Shown piece by piece: positions 54,819 through 63,864 of a stretch of 64,000 bases of DNA; within the stretch, counting starts at the first letter, position 1, and every line of letters starts with the position of its first letter. The notes under the pieces are model-generated. The model saw nothing but the letters and a program-made list of their open reading frames with translations, had not been told where the DNA came from and did no database searches. The stretch is from positions 220,702-284,701 of the forward strand of contig NZ_SRXN01000005.1 of NCBI RefSeq assembly GCF_004827385.1, written 5' to 3'. This stretch comes from Ensifer sp. MPMI2T (GTDB lineage: Bacteria > Pseudomonadota > Alphaproteobacteria > Rhizobiales > Rhizobiaceae). The translations under genes and the position numbers were made by a program.

Positions 54819-55588
54819 GGCGGCGGGCTCCCCGTCGGATAGGTGTAGGTCAGGTTTGCAGGCAGGATCACCTGCGGTCCGGTCGGCGCGCCCATGCGGT
54901 CGGCCATGTCTCTCGTCCAGCCAAGCGCGAGCATTACCCTGTCGCCCGGCGATGTGGAGGCCGGCGCGGTCAACAGCGTCCGCAGATCGTCAACGCGCTG
55001 CCGATAATCATCGTGCTGCTCGAGTCGATCGAGGAACCGTGCGACCTCCGGCGGAATCGTTCCGGCCACCGGATCACGGAGCGCCTTCAATTCCATCGTG
55101 ATCTGCCTGGCTGCCAAGCGCTGGCCGCCTTCGACGGTCGCGCCTCGGCGGCTGATCACGTTGAAATAGCTGGGGCAGAGATAGTTGAAGGCGTCGCTCG
55201 CCTCCGTCCCTGCCGCCAGCGCGCGGAAGATCTGGACCTCGAACAGGTCAAGCGATGTTTCGATTTCACTGTCCGTCGTCGGGCATTCAAGCTTGTAGGC
55301 GATCTCGTCGCCATTGTTGTCCATCCGCTCGGTCTGCACGACCAACAGCTCAAGCGTGACCGTAAGCAGGCGCTCGGCGTGGACCTTGGCGCCCTTGTTC
55401 CAATGATCCTTGTCGTAGTCGGTGTAGACGACGCAGCAGGGGAAAGCGCGGTCCGTCTTCATGTCCTCGACAGGCTCGATCTTGGAATCGAAAATGTTCG
55501 GGCCGGCGAGCGTCGGCCACGGTTGCTGCATGTAGTTGTTGAGCGCAGACACGACAGCCAGTCGTGCGATCGTGCGGTTGAGGCTCAT
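54815..55588 (-). CDS. Hypothetical phage protein, head-tail region
   Basis: 257 residues with no recognised family. Its place between the neck genes and V fits a tail-terminator-like or connector role (inference). Notable stretches: ALNNYMQQPWPTLAGPNIFD and ITMELKALRDPVAGTIPPEV. Overlaps V by four bases and the upstream gene by four bases. Confidence 0.68.
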   Translation of the reverse strand: MSLNRTIARLAVVSALNNYMQQPWPTLAGPNIFDSKIEPVEDMKTDRAFPCCVVYTDYDKDHWNKGAKVHAERLLTVTLELLVVQTERMDNNGDEIAYKLECPTTDSEIETSLDLFEVQIFRALAAGTEASDAFNYLCPSYFNVISRRGATVEGGQRLAARQITMELKALRDPVAGTIPPEVARFLDRLEQHDDYRQRVDDLRTLLTAPASTSPGDRVMLALGWTRDMADRMGAPTGPQVILPANLTYTYPTGSPPP

Positions 55589-56007
55589 CCCTGCGCTCCT
55601 CTGTGTGCCAGCATGAGGACGAGCCGCGACAAGCCGTCACGCTGCGATGTGATGACATCGAACTTCGGCAACTCCGGATTATCCGGGAACGAGACGACGT
55701 CGCCCTGCTTCGGCTCCTCCATGCCGATCGGGAAATACTTCCGGTCGATCGACAGCTGCGGGTCACGTCCAGCCTGCAGCGCACGAAGGTCGTTCGCCTC
55801 GCGGTAGGACTTACGAACGCCGAGCTGCACGCCGTACTCGGTCGACAGATAATCGAAGACGCCCTTCCCCGAGACGATCACACGGGTGGGGTCTACACCG
55901 GGCCGGCCATTCGGCGTCGCTCTCTGCGGCGTGAGCACGAAGGCGATCGCGTTCATACGATCGACCGCCCGGCTAGTGATGCGGTCCAGGCGGTCGAAGA
56001 TCGACAT
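55585..56007 (-). CDS. Hypothetical phage head-tail joining protein
   Basis: 140 residues: MSIFDRLDRITSRAVDRMNA, GRPGVDPTRVIVSGKGVFDY and GDVVSFPDNPELPKFDV. The size and position after the capsid genes fit a head-tail joining (stopper) protein, but no specific family is certain. Overlaps the downstream gene by four bases. Confidence 0.65.
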   Translation of the reverse strand: MSIFDRLDRITSRAVDRMNAIAFVLTPQRATPNGRPGVDPTRVIVSGKGVFDYLSTEYGVQLGVRKSYREANDLRALQAGRDPQLSIDRKYFPIGMEEPKQGDVVSFPDNPELPKFDVITSQRDGLSRLVLMLAHRGAQG

Positions 56008-56011
56008 GGGC

Positions 56012-56218
56012 TCAGGCCTTGCTCTCGGCCTTGGCTTCGGGCTTCTTCTTGCCGTCGGCGTCGGCCGCTTCGATCAGATTGCCGTCGGCATCGACCTCTG
56101 CGATCAGACCGGCAGACTGGTAGACCTTGGCCTTATCGTCGGCGAGGCGAACCGTGCTGCCCTCCGCGGCATGCTTGCCTTCGATGACGGTTCCGAATTT
56201 CACGCGGTACTCTTTCAT
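56012..56218 (-). CDS. Small phage protein, KGG-like acidic tail
   Basis: 68 residues: MKEYRVKFGTVIEGKHAAEG with AKVYQSAGLIAEVDADGNLI, ending in a Lys/Glu/Ala-rich tail. The first 45 residues resemble small proteins often encoded between capsid and neck genes. Function unknown. Confidence 0.62.
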   Translation of the reverse strand: MKEYRVKFGTVIEGKHAAEGSTVRLADDKAKVYQSAGLIAEVDADGNLIEAADADGKKKPEAKAESKA

Positions 56219-56263
56219 GCCCGCTCTTCCTTTGGTTGCGTCAGCTGGGAGCTGCCGTCAGGA

Positions 56264-56593
56264 TCAGAAATTATCGTTCAGGCGAACGCGACCGGTGCCC
56301 GAAGGATTCGCTGCAGCAAGGACCGCAGTGCCGATCTTGGTGTTGCCGGTTGCGACGTTTGTCGCGATACCGCTGGCGTCGGCATAGATTTCCTGGCCGA
56401 CGGTCCAGGCTTCAGCGGCGACCTTCGGCAGGTCATAGACACCGCCGGTTTCGAGCTCGTATTCCTCAGCTTCCGCAGCCGACGTGGCAGCGACACCGAA
56501 GATCTTGCCGACGACGACAAGTGCGCCGCTGACGACGCCACCGACCGGGGCGACCATCGTGAGGACCTTGCCCGGCTGAATGAAATTGCGCAT
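56264..56593 (-). CDS. DUF2190 family capsid-associated protein
   Basis: 109 residues from the ATG at 56593: MRNFIQPGKVLTMVAPVGGV, GALVVVGKIFGVAATSAAE and YADASGIATNVATGNTKIGT. DUF2190 members sit directly after the capsid gene and are thought to decorate or cement the head. It follows the capsid gene as expected. Confidence 0.85.
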   Translation of the reverse strand: MRNFIQPGKVLTMVAPVGGVVSGALVVVGKIFGVAATSAAEAEEYELETGGVYDLPKVAAEAWTVGQEIYADASGIATNVATGNTKIGTAVLAAANPSGTGRVRLNDNF

Positions 56594-56671
56594 TGGGAGT
56601 CTCCCGTTGTTGCGAAAAAGGAAAGCGCCGGCGTTAACCGGCACTCGATCGATCAGCCTTTAGCCGCGGGC

Positions 56672-58909
56672 TTATTGGCCCGGGTTCTTGTAGGCGAAGC
56701 GGAAGTCGGTAAGGCCCGCACCGAAGTAGTGGTCGAGGCGGTACTCGACGCCGTCGTAGTCGAAGCCCCAGCGCTCCATGGTGCGCGGCGACTCGTAGCC
56801 GGACAGGTACGAATACTGGAGACCGCGACCCATCGTGTCGGCCATCGCCATGAACAGGAACCAAGCCTTGTCCGACACCTTGTCGATGCGCGGCTCGTAG
56901 ACCGGCGTCAGCGACCGGATTGCCTCCGGGATGACCTGGTCCACCGTCTGCGGCGTGGTGGTCGCCTGCGTGAGCGTCTGCGCATTCACCTCGTTGTCGG
57001 AGCCGACGAAGAGGTACTTCGGCGCGATGTCGATCTGGTTGCCGTCGATGTCCTTCTGCTTGCGGAACATCTTGCGAGCAGCGATCAGCGCCGTCTTATC
57101 GAGCGCGGCGGCAGTGCCGAGGTTGCCGTGGTCGGCGTGGAACAGCGCCTTGCCGTCGCTCTTCAGCTTGGCGTTGTTGATGATGACATCCCAAACGATG
57201 TCACCCTCGAGGCGGGCGACGACTCGGCCCCAGCCGGCGATCAGGCGAGCGAATGCACCGAGCTGGTCATTGATCAGCATGGCTTCGGTCAGGCCGATCA
57301 CCTTGCCGTAATGGGCCAGTGTGAAGCCTTCTTCGCTTTCCTTGACCGTGCCGCGCTTATACTCGCCCTTCTCGTTGATCTTCTCGAGCTGCGGACCTTC
57401 GCCCATCTCGAGGACCTTCACCTCGCGGAGATCGCTCACCGTGTTGCGGTTGGCGATCAGAGCGAAGGTGTTCTGGTACTGCGTGTAGGCGCCGAGCAGC
57501 ACCTGCCGGGTGATCTCGCCGAGGATGATCGGGAAGTCCGACGTGGTGTGCAGCGACCGGCTTCCGTCGCTGCCGCCGCTGAGAGCAGCACGGACGATGT
57601 CGACCGACGACATGCCACGCTGATACGAGCCGCTAGCGAGGAGCAGGTCACGGGCGAGGTCCAGCGTGCTCAGCGAGCGGTACTGGTTGGCGCCGTCCTC
57701 CAGCTTCTCGGTCAGTCCGTGGCGGTGCATGAGACCGTTGACGGCGAGGCGGATGCGGGTTTCCCGCTCGTCCTGCATGCCGCGCATGGTGGAGTGCGGG
57801 AACGTCGGCGCGCGGTTTTCCTGGGCGATCAGATGGTCCAGCATCGCCGAGCGGAACTGCTCGAGCGTCTGCCGACCGCTGAGCGCGGTGGTGACCAGCG
57901 CTTCGGTTTCGGCGATGCCCGCGGACCGGGCAAGATCGCGGATCTGCTGCTGACGGGTCGCATCGGCGGCCAGAGCCTCGTTAACGCGGCGCGTAACGTC
58001 GGCCTCGGTGAGCGCAGCCGGCGGGTTGTCCGTGCGGCTCTGCTGCTGGCGCTGCTGTTCGGCAGCTTCCTCTTCAGCGCGGCGACGGGCTTCGTCTTCC
58101 TGCTGCTGACGCTGCTGGGCTTCCTGCTCGGCGCGCTGTGCCGCTTCGAAGTGGGCCACCAAGCGAGCGCTCAGAGCCTCGTCGGTTTCGTTGGCCGAGC
58201 GGGTGATGCCGGCACCGAGGGCAAGCGTGTCCAGCTCCTTGCCCTTGAGGTTCCGTGCTGCGGTAATCTTATCCATTGCTGGCTCCGTAGATGTGGCCGC
58301 CGCGGCGGCATCAGATTGATCTTCCTGCCCGGTCAGGATGACCTCGTACCCCTCTCCTGCCCCGTCTTCAGAGCGAGAAGATGCGCCGGGTTCCGCTGGC
58401 ACCGTGACGACGGAGAGCTCTGTCGGCTCCCAATCGATTGCGCGAAGGGTCGGGATCTCAGTCCCTTTGCCTTCGATCTTCTGGTACGAGTGGATTTTGT
58501 AGCCGACCGAGATTTGGACCGGGTGGCCGTCGACAAGGTCCTGAAACAAGACTTCAGCAGCCTCGTTTCGAGAGAACTTGATCGTGGCGTAACCCTTGCC
58601 GCTTTCGATGCGGACCGTCCCCGGGACAACGGTCCCGAGGCGAGATTTCATGGACCAGGTGTTGTGCGAATCCAGGAGTGACATCCCGGCTTCGAACCTG
58701 ACCATTCGAATGGCCTTGGGCTCCATGGAAAGTTCTTCCATGTAGAAGCCCTCGTCCCACGAGTACCGCTTCACAGCGATACCGCTAGACCACATGACCT
58801 CGACGGTGCGTGCCTCTTGGTCGAGCGTGCTGCTCCGCACCTCGGCGCGGCCGAAGCTGCGCTCGATGCGGATCTTCTTACTTCTCTGGGGCACTGCCTC
58901 CGCCTCCAT
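56672..58909 (-). CDS. Fused prohead protease, scaffold and major capsid protein
   Basis: 745 residues in three parts. Residues about 20-195 are an HK97-type prohead serine protease, with H82 in LLDSHNTW and S134 in VQISVGYKI. Residues about 220-330 are Gln/Glu/Ala-rich coiled coil (QRAEQEAQQRQQQEDEARRR), a scaffold. Residues about 400-745 are a capsid shell protein (SDFPIILGEITRQVLLGAYT, WGFDYDGVEYRLDHYFGAG). The protease would cut itself and the scaffold from the shell during maturation. Its start overlaps the portal gene by 32 bases. The plus strand of 57,886-58,681 is open but is a shadow. Confidence 0.9.
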   Translation of the reverse strand: MEAEAVPQRSKKIRIERSFGRAEVRSSTLDQEARTVEVMWSSGIAVKRYSWDEGFYMEELSMEPKAIRMVRFEAGMSLLDSHNTWSMKSRLGTVVPGTVRIESGKGYATIKFSRNEAAEVLFQDLVDGHPVQISVGYKIHSYQKIEGKGTEIPTLRAIDWEPTELSVVTVPAEPGASSRSEDGAGEGYEVILTGQEDQSDAAAAATSTEPAMDKITAARNLKGKELDTLALGAGITRSANETDEALSARLVAHFEAAQRAEQEAQQRQQQEDEARRRAEEEAAEQQRQQQSRTDNPPAALTEADVTRRVNEALAADATRQQQIRDLARSAGIAETEALVTTALSGRQTLEQFRSAMLDHLIAQENRAPTFPHSTMRGMQDERETRIRLAVNGLMHRHGLTEKLEDGANQYRSLSTLDLARDLLLASGSYQRGMSSVDIVRAALSGGSDGSRSLHTTSDFPIILGEITRQVLLGAYTQYQNTFALIANRNTVSDLREVKVLEMGEGPQLEKINEKGEYKRGTVKESEEGFTLAHYGKVIGLTEAMLINDQLGAFARLIAGWGRVVARLEGDIVWDVIINNAKLKSDGKALFHADHGNLGTAAALDKTALIAARKMFRKQKDIDGNQIDIAPKYLFVGSDNEVNAQTLTQATTTPQTVDQVIPEAIRSLTPVYEPRIDKVSDKAWFLFMAMADTMGRGLQYSYLSGYESPRTMERWGFDYDGVEYRLDHYFGAGLTDFRFAYKNPGQ

Positions 58910-60425
58910 CTGTGCTGTCGCCGAACATCTGCGCTTGGCCGTTCAGCGAAACCTTCCGGGGGTCGGAGTCGAAGACGAGCTTGCTCGTCGTCTGGTCCAC
59001 CGCCTGGAAGAACTCGTCGTTTTCTTTGAGGACGTCCATCGGGTTGCGACCGGTCTTGGCGATGATCTCCGGCATGGACCGCTTGCCCATACGGGCCTCG
59101 ATGAGATCCGCTCGAGCATTGTCGAGCCGGTTGATCCGCTCGAACTCCGGCGGCTGCCATTCGACGCCGACCACGAGGTTCAACGGGATCTTGCCCGCCT
59201 CCTTCGCAGCCTGGACGAACCAGCCCCACACGCGCTGCATGACCTGGGGGATCACGTAGTGCCAGATGATCGACTCCGCGAAGCGCTGGTAATCGATGAG
59301 ACCCAGCTGGCCGGAGGCGAAATTCGCCTGGCTGTAGTCGCCCGTCATCAGCTCGTAAGGCAGGCGGGCACCGGCCGCGATGCTGCGGTACCGGGTACGG
59401 AGATATGCCTCCACACCGGCAGAGATCGCCGGCGTGTTGAACTTGATGTCGCCACCATTGCGCATGACGGCGAACATGCCCGGCTCCATCCGATTGACCG
59501 GATTGCCCTGCATGTCTAGCAACGGCGGACCCTCGTTCGGACCCTTCTGCTCGATCAGCCCGATGTTAGGGTCGGTTGCCTCGTCAGGAACGACGATGCC
59601 CACGAGGCACGCCTCGGTCTTCTTCCGAATGCCTTCGGCAAGCTCGTAGTCCTTCACCTCACGCAGTTCGGTGATCACCGGGGCAAGCCACGGTGCGCCA
59701 CGGTTCTGGTTCGCCTGCGGCTCAAAGAGGTGAGCGATATCGTCAGCCGGGACGAAGGCGCTGGCATTGCTGCCCGACGTCGCCGGCCAGAAGCCGACGG
59801 GATTGTTCGGGTGCATCCAGTAGCCGCGGCGCCGGCCGAGAGCGTCAAACTCGATCCCGTTGATGATCGCGTTTGCGCCCTGCACCGTCGTCTTGTGCCA
59901 GTCGCAGAACTCGCTATCGAGCACCTGCAATTGCAACGGCACCGGGAGATTGTCGCTTGCCCGGCGTCGACGGCGGCGCAGGAAGGATTCGCCGGCTGTG
60001 ACCAATTCGCGGGCGAGCATGTAGCACGTCCCGTGAAAGTCCATCATCCCGGACACGTTGCAGACCGGCGACCATTCGTCGAACAGGTCATTCACGAGCT
60101 TGTCTTTCGCGGGGTCGCCAGTCTTGGCACGCGGAACGATGCCGGGGCCAACCAGGTTGTTGGCGTGGGTGGTTACGATCTTCGCCGCGAGCGGATTATT
60201 GCGGACAAGATCGCGCGATCGATCCCGAAGAACCTGACCGTCCCTTGAGATTTGCGAGTCCGCTGTGCCGCCCGCAATGCGCCAATTCTTTGCATGACGG
60301 CCTCGCGACGCGCCCTCATAATTTCTGAGGCCATTCAGGTGCTCCATGCGGATGCGAGCGGCAGCCCGCTGCAGGCCGGCTTTTGGGTCGAACCAGCCGA
60401 TCAACCGATCGAGGGGATTGATCAT
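58878..60425 (-). CDS. Phage portal protein, lambda gpB family
   Basis: 515 residues from the ATG at 60425, which forms TGATG with the gpW stop. The frame is open 178 codons upstream, but that part is Arg-rich and overlaps gpW and terminase. Family landmarks are ARDLVRNNPLAAK-type RDLVRNNPLAAKIVTTH, GVEAYLRTRYRSIAAGARLP, LPYELMTGDYSQANFAS and WHYVIPQVMQRVWGWFV. The portal is the DNA gate of the head and docks terminase. Confidence 0.92.
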   Translation of the reverse strand: MINPLDRLIGWFDPKAGLQRAAARIRMEHLNGLRNYEGASRGRHAKNWRIAGGTADSQISRDGQVLRDRSRDLVRNNPLAAKIVTTHANNLVGPGIVPRAKTGDPAKDKLVNDLFDEWSPVCNVSGMMDFHGTCYMLARELVTAGESFLRRRRRRASDNLPVPLQLQVLDSEFCDWHKTTVQGANAIINGIEFDALGRRRGYWMHPNNPVGFWPATSGSNASAFVPADDIAHLFEPQANQNRGAPWLAPVITELREVKDYELAEGIRKKTEACLVGIVVPDEATDPNIGLIEQKGPNEGPPLLDMQGNPVNRMEPGMFAVMRNGGDIKFNTPAISAGVEAYLRTRYRSIAAGARLPYELMTGDYSQANFASGQLGLIDYQRFAESIIWHYVIPQVMQRVWGWFVQAAKEAGKIPLNLVVGVEWQPPEFERINRLDNARADLIEARMGKRSMPEIIAKTGRNPMDVLKENDEFFQAVDQTTSKLVFDSDPRKVSLNGQAQMFGDSTDGGGGSAPEK

Positions 60426-60655
60426 CAATACCCCCTGTTGAAGCTCGTAAGGATCACCCGCTGGGAGCGTGCCGGAGACGGCGCCACCTCGTTGGTGAGC
60501 TCGTCGATGATTGCCTTCATCTCTTCGCGGCTGCGGAATGTGACGTCCCGCTCGCGAAACCGGATGCGTTGAGCACCGGAGAAGTAGGCCTCCCTGAGCT
60601 CGCGAAGAAGCGCCTGCTTCTCCTCGGGCGCCAGGTCGTTGGGGATTGCGGCCAT
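60425..60655 (-). CDS. Head-tail joining protein, lambda gpW-like
   Basis: 76 residues: APEEKQALLRELREAYFSGA, then VTFRSREEMKAIIDELTNEV. Size, helical pattern and position between terminase and portal all fit gpW. The ATG at 60655 overlaps the terminase stop (TAATG). Confidence 0.85.
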   Translation of the reverse strand: MAAIPNDLAPEEKQALLRELREAYFSGAQRIRFRERDVTFRSREEMKAIIDELTNEVAPSPARSQRVILTSFNRGY

Positions 60656-62709
60656 TACCAAATGCTCCCTTGGTCAAGCCAACCGCTGCCGCCCCCACGC
60701 GGCGCGTTGGGCGAGCTATTCGGTTCGCTGGTCGGTTGCGGTTGTTGGACGGCCTGCCGACGCATCGGCGGACCATCACGGAGTTGCTGCAGGTTGAGTA
60801 CCATCTGGGCGGCGCCCTGCATGGCCTCGCAGTCGAGGAAGTGGTTGTGCTTCGACTTGACCACCCACCGGACCTTCCCGCCGGGAGCCTTGACGCGGCC
60901 CTCCGAAACGATCTGCCGGCAGTAGTCCTCGCTGATGTCGAACGGCAGGTTCCAGGCACCCGGCATTCCGTCGAGCCATCGGATCTTCTGGTGCACCCAC
61001 GACTTGAAATAGTCGGTGTCCAGACGCATCAGATCGAGGCTTTGCTTCCGGTCGTGCCCTTCGAGGTCGACTTCGATCTTGCTGACCGAGATCGGCTTCC
61101 GCATCGGCGTGGACGAACCCTTCGTCGGGCGCATCAGTCCGTTGAACCGGTAGCAGAAGGCATAGACCCTGTGCTCCGGAACGATGAACTTCTTGCCCGG
61201 CCGGAAGCCCGAGTCGATCAGACCGAGCTTGATCGGGATGCCGTCGAAGGTTGACGTCGCAAGGTTCGCGAGGTCGTTCCAGACGTCGAGACCGTCGGTG
61301 GCACCATACAAGTCGCCGGCGTCAACCAGCCACGACGTGGCCGACGCGCCCCAGCCGCGAACCACATAGACGATGCGGTCCTGCTGTACGTCACAGGTGA
61401 GCGTCAGGACGCGAACGCCGCTGGGCATGTCACCCATCACGTAGTCTTTGCTGGCGCGCGCTTGCACCTCTGACCACTCGGCAGTGTTGCCGCCGCCGGG
61501 GGCATAGAGCTCACCGAAGCCTTGGTTCTTGACCGACTGGATTGCCGACGGGTCGCCTGTGCGAACGGCCTCCACGTAACGCGCAGCGCGCTCACCCCAC
61601 GTGACGAATGGCGAGCATAGGCCCGACACCCAATAGCTGAGGGTCCAGCTTTCAGGCGGCAGCCCTTGCACGGTGCCATCGGGATCGATGCTCTGGCCGG
61701 GCGCGACGTAGACGCCCCGACTGTTCATCCATTCCTTGGCCGGCAAATCCGATCCTTCGACCACATCGGTCTCGTAGATCAGGCAGCCTTGGGGACAGAC
61801 GAGGTGCGCCGTGTTCTTCGCCATGGACGGCGTTGATGGCGCCTCCCTGCCGGCGGCGTCCTTCGGCTTGTCCCAGGCCAGGCACTCGAAGCGCGGAATG
61901 AAATAATCCCCGCAGTGCGGGCACGGCCACGCCCAATGGTACCGGGTGCCCGTAAGCCAGAGCCGCCAGATGGTCGACTTCACCTGCTCCGGGTCTGTCT
62001 CAGCCCAGAACTCGAGTCCGCTCTCGGGGTCCTTCTCCACTTCGGTGCTCCCCTCGCTCGGAGTCGACGTCACGGCGTGGACGAAGTCCGGATAGGTGTC
62101 GCCGCGCGCGTCGATCAGGCCGACGGGGTTGCCCTGCCCCTTGAGGTTCGACATGAGCTCGTCCACCTCGTCCGTGTAGGCAACGCCGAACGGGTCCGAC
62201 TTCATCGCCGTGGACGAACCGCCGTGGGCCAATCGGAGCGGCACGCCGCTGATCACCTTGCGGGTTTTCTTCTGCTTCGACTTCGGCGCCAGCCTGTCCT
62301 TCAGCACCGTGTTCTGCATGATATCGTCGAGGCGGGGCTCGAACTGCTCGGTCAGGAACTGCTTCGAAGGGCCGACGTACAGCGTCGGCACCGGCGCCGT
62401 GTCCAAGCGCTCGCCCATGCAATCGATGAAGGTTTCCGTCTTGCCGCTCTGCGCTGACACGACCATGACGACACGCTTGTGCGTGCGACCGTGGACCGCC
62501 ATTGCGAACGGCACCATGTACGGAGTCTTGTGCGGGTTACGCGGTCCTGGATGACCGGCGGTCTCGGGATACTCTCGGTTCTCCTTGGCCCACTCGACCG
62601 GGTTAGTCCTCGGCCTCGGAGTCAGGATCTTCCTTACCCGTGCGTAGAGCCTCGATCTTTTCGGCGAAACGATCTGCGAGCCGAAGCCTTCCCCCGTCGA
62701 TGATTTCAT
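60655..62709 (-). CDS. Terminase large subunit, lambda gpA (GpA) family
   Basis: 684 residues. The packaging ATPase has Walker A SAQSGKT at 85-91, preceded by PRNPHKTPYMVPFAMAVHGR. The C-terminal nuclease region includes LTLTCDVQQDRIVYVVRGWG, where the Asp is a candidate metal ligand. GpA-type terminases usually cut cos ends, so the phage may use a cos site. The start overlaps the small subunit by 107 bases; a GTG at 62637 near the conserved VRKILTPRP is a possible alternative. Confidence 0.92.
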   Translation of the reverse strand: MKSSTGEGFGSQIVSPKRSRLYARVRKILTPRPRTNPVEWAKENREYPETAGHPGPRNPHKTPYMVPFAMAVHGRTHKRVVMVVSAQSGKTETFIDCMGERLDTAPVPTLYVGPSKQFLTEQFEPRLDDIMQNTVLKDRLAPKSKQKKTRKVISGVPLRLAHGGSSTAMKSDPFGVAYTDEVDELMSNLKGQGNPVGLIDARGDTYPDFVHAVTSTPSEGSTEVEKDPESGLEFWAETDPEQVKSTIWRLWLTGTRYHWAWPCPHCGDYFIPRFECLAWDKPKDAAGREAPSTPSMAKNTAHLVCPQGCLIYETDVVEGSDLPAKEWMNSRGVYVAPGQSIDPDGTVQGLPPESWTLSYWVSGLCSPFVTWGERAARYVEAVRTGDPSAIQSVKNQGFGELYAPGGGNTAEWSEVQARASKDYVMGDMPSGVRVLTLTCDVQQDRIVYVVRGWGASATSWLVDAGDLYGATDGLDVWNDLANLATSTFDGIPIKLGLIDSGFRPGKKFIVPEHRVYAFCYRFNGLMRPTKGSSTPMRKPISVSKIEVDLEGHDRKQSLDLMRLDTDYFKSWVHQKIRWLDGMPGAWNLPFDISEDYCRQIVSEGRVKAPGGKVRWVVKSKHNHFLDCEAMQGAAQMVLNLQQLRDGPPMRRQAVQQPQPTSEPNSSPNAPRGGGSGWLDQGSIW

Positions 62710-63157
62710 TCAACCTCTGCCGCTCACGCGGCACCCCTGTAATCTCGGCCGGGAGCCCAGAGAGATAGGCGACGAAGATGCCGGCGATCTCATCGGCGGT
62801 GGACAAGGCCTCGTCGATCGCGATCAGGTCGCGGTCTTTGCGTTCCCGGTTCATCCGGATCTCGAGCGCCTTCTCCTTCCGCAGCTCGTCCATGCTGGTT
62901 GAGCCGGTTTTCTTTTCGGTGCCGTCCTTGAGGAAGGTGGCGTAGGCGCGCACCGTGGCACTGATCCGGAAGCGACCCCGGCCCTCGGACGGCACCACTC
63001 CCTCGGTCACCATCTGCCGAAGCCAGCGGGTGGTGACGCCCAGGATCTCGGCCATCTCGGTCTGCGAGACGATCAGATCGGCAGGCTTCTCCTTCGGCTT
63101 CGGGCTCGACGCCTTCTTCGCCGCCGATTTCGCCGGCTTCTTCGGTGGCCGCGCCAT
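62603..63157 (-). CDS. Terminase small subunit
   Basis: 184 residues. A Lys/Ala/Pro-rich N-terminus is followed by a winged-helix DNA-binding domain (SQTEMAEILGVTTRWLRQMV, DGTEKK), typical of lambda gpNu1-like proteins, and a C-terminal helical region for oligomerisation (ALSTADEIAGIFVAYLSGLP). It recognises the phage end sequence and recruits the large subunit. Confidence 0.88.
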   Translation of the reverse strand: MARPPKKPAKSAAKKASSPKPKEKPADLIVSQTEMAEILGVTTRWLRQMVTEGVVPSEGRGRFRISATVRAYATFLKDGTEKKTGSTSMDELRKEKALEIRMNRERKDRDLIAIDEALSTADEIAGIFVAYLSGLPAEITGVPRERQRLNEIIDGGRLRLADRFAEKIEALRTGKEDPDSEAED

Positions 63158-63864
63158 TAGAACCTCATGAGTTTCGTGAGCCTCTTGGACACCGCCTGCT
63201 CGAGGAGCACCGGGCCGTCTTTCAGGAAGATCGCCAAGGACTCGTCCTTCGGGATCTCCTTCATGAGGGAAGGACCGAACAGCCGGCGGACTTTGCCGTA
63301 CCGCACACCACGTGGTGTGAACCGACCATCCGCCCCGCGCGGCTGGCCCGGTTTCAGGCCGTAAGTCCAGAGCGCCTTGGGCGCGACACTGGAGGTCCCG
63401 GCGCTCGGTGGCCGCATTGCGAAGAACCCGCCGGCATTTGCGAAGGATCGCTTGAAGACGCGCGGGTTATTCCAGACCCCCGACCGGACAGTGCCCTGAT
63501 CGAAGATCTTGCGGCCGGCGTTCATGCGGCGTGCTGCCCGTCCTCCGGACTTCACCGACATGAGCCCCTTGTAATTCTCGATCTTCGAGCCGCCTTTGAC
63601 GCCGAAGATTTCGTAGCTGAGTGTCGCCTTGCGCGGCACGCCTCTGGTGCCGGCCACGACGTAGCTCTGATAGTTGCCAGCTTTCAGCGCCATCTGGTGA
63701 ACGGTCGCGCGCTGGACCCTCGTCTTCACCTTACGGCCGGCGTCGATCACGCCACGATGCAGCTCCGTGCGCCCGCGTTCGCTGGCGAGATGCCGGGCCA
63801 TATCGCGGAAGCTCAACACCAAATGAAGCTTCGTTCCGCTCCGGATAATGCGCATCGTATTCAC
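63157..63864 (-). CDS. Phage minor tail protein Z-like protein
   Basis: 235 residues, very basic: MARHLASERGRTELHRGVID near residue 22, VQRATVHQMALKAGNYQSYV and NPRVFKRSFANAGGFFAM. The pattern resembles the minor tail protein Z family needed for tail completion and head-tail joining, but the location before terminase is unusual. The start may be 63855 instead. Confidence 0.65.
   Translation of the reverse strand: MNTMRIIRSGTKLHLVLSFRDMARHLASERGRTELHRGVIDAGRKVKTRVQRATVHQMALKAGNYQSYVVAGTRGVPRKATLSYEIFGVKGGSKIENYKGLMSVKSGGRAARRMNAGRKIFDQGTVRSGVWNNPRVFKRSFANAGGFFAMRPPSAGTSSVAPKALWTYGLKPGQPRGADGRFTPRGVRYGKVRRLFGPSLMKEIPKDESLAIFLKDGPVLLEQAVSKRLTKLMRF

Noticed and set aside
55886..58681. 931-codon plus-strand open frame opposite capsid genes
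   Set aside because: The minus strand holds clear capsid genes in the right phage order; the plus frame is a composition artefact.
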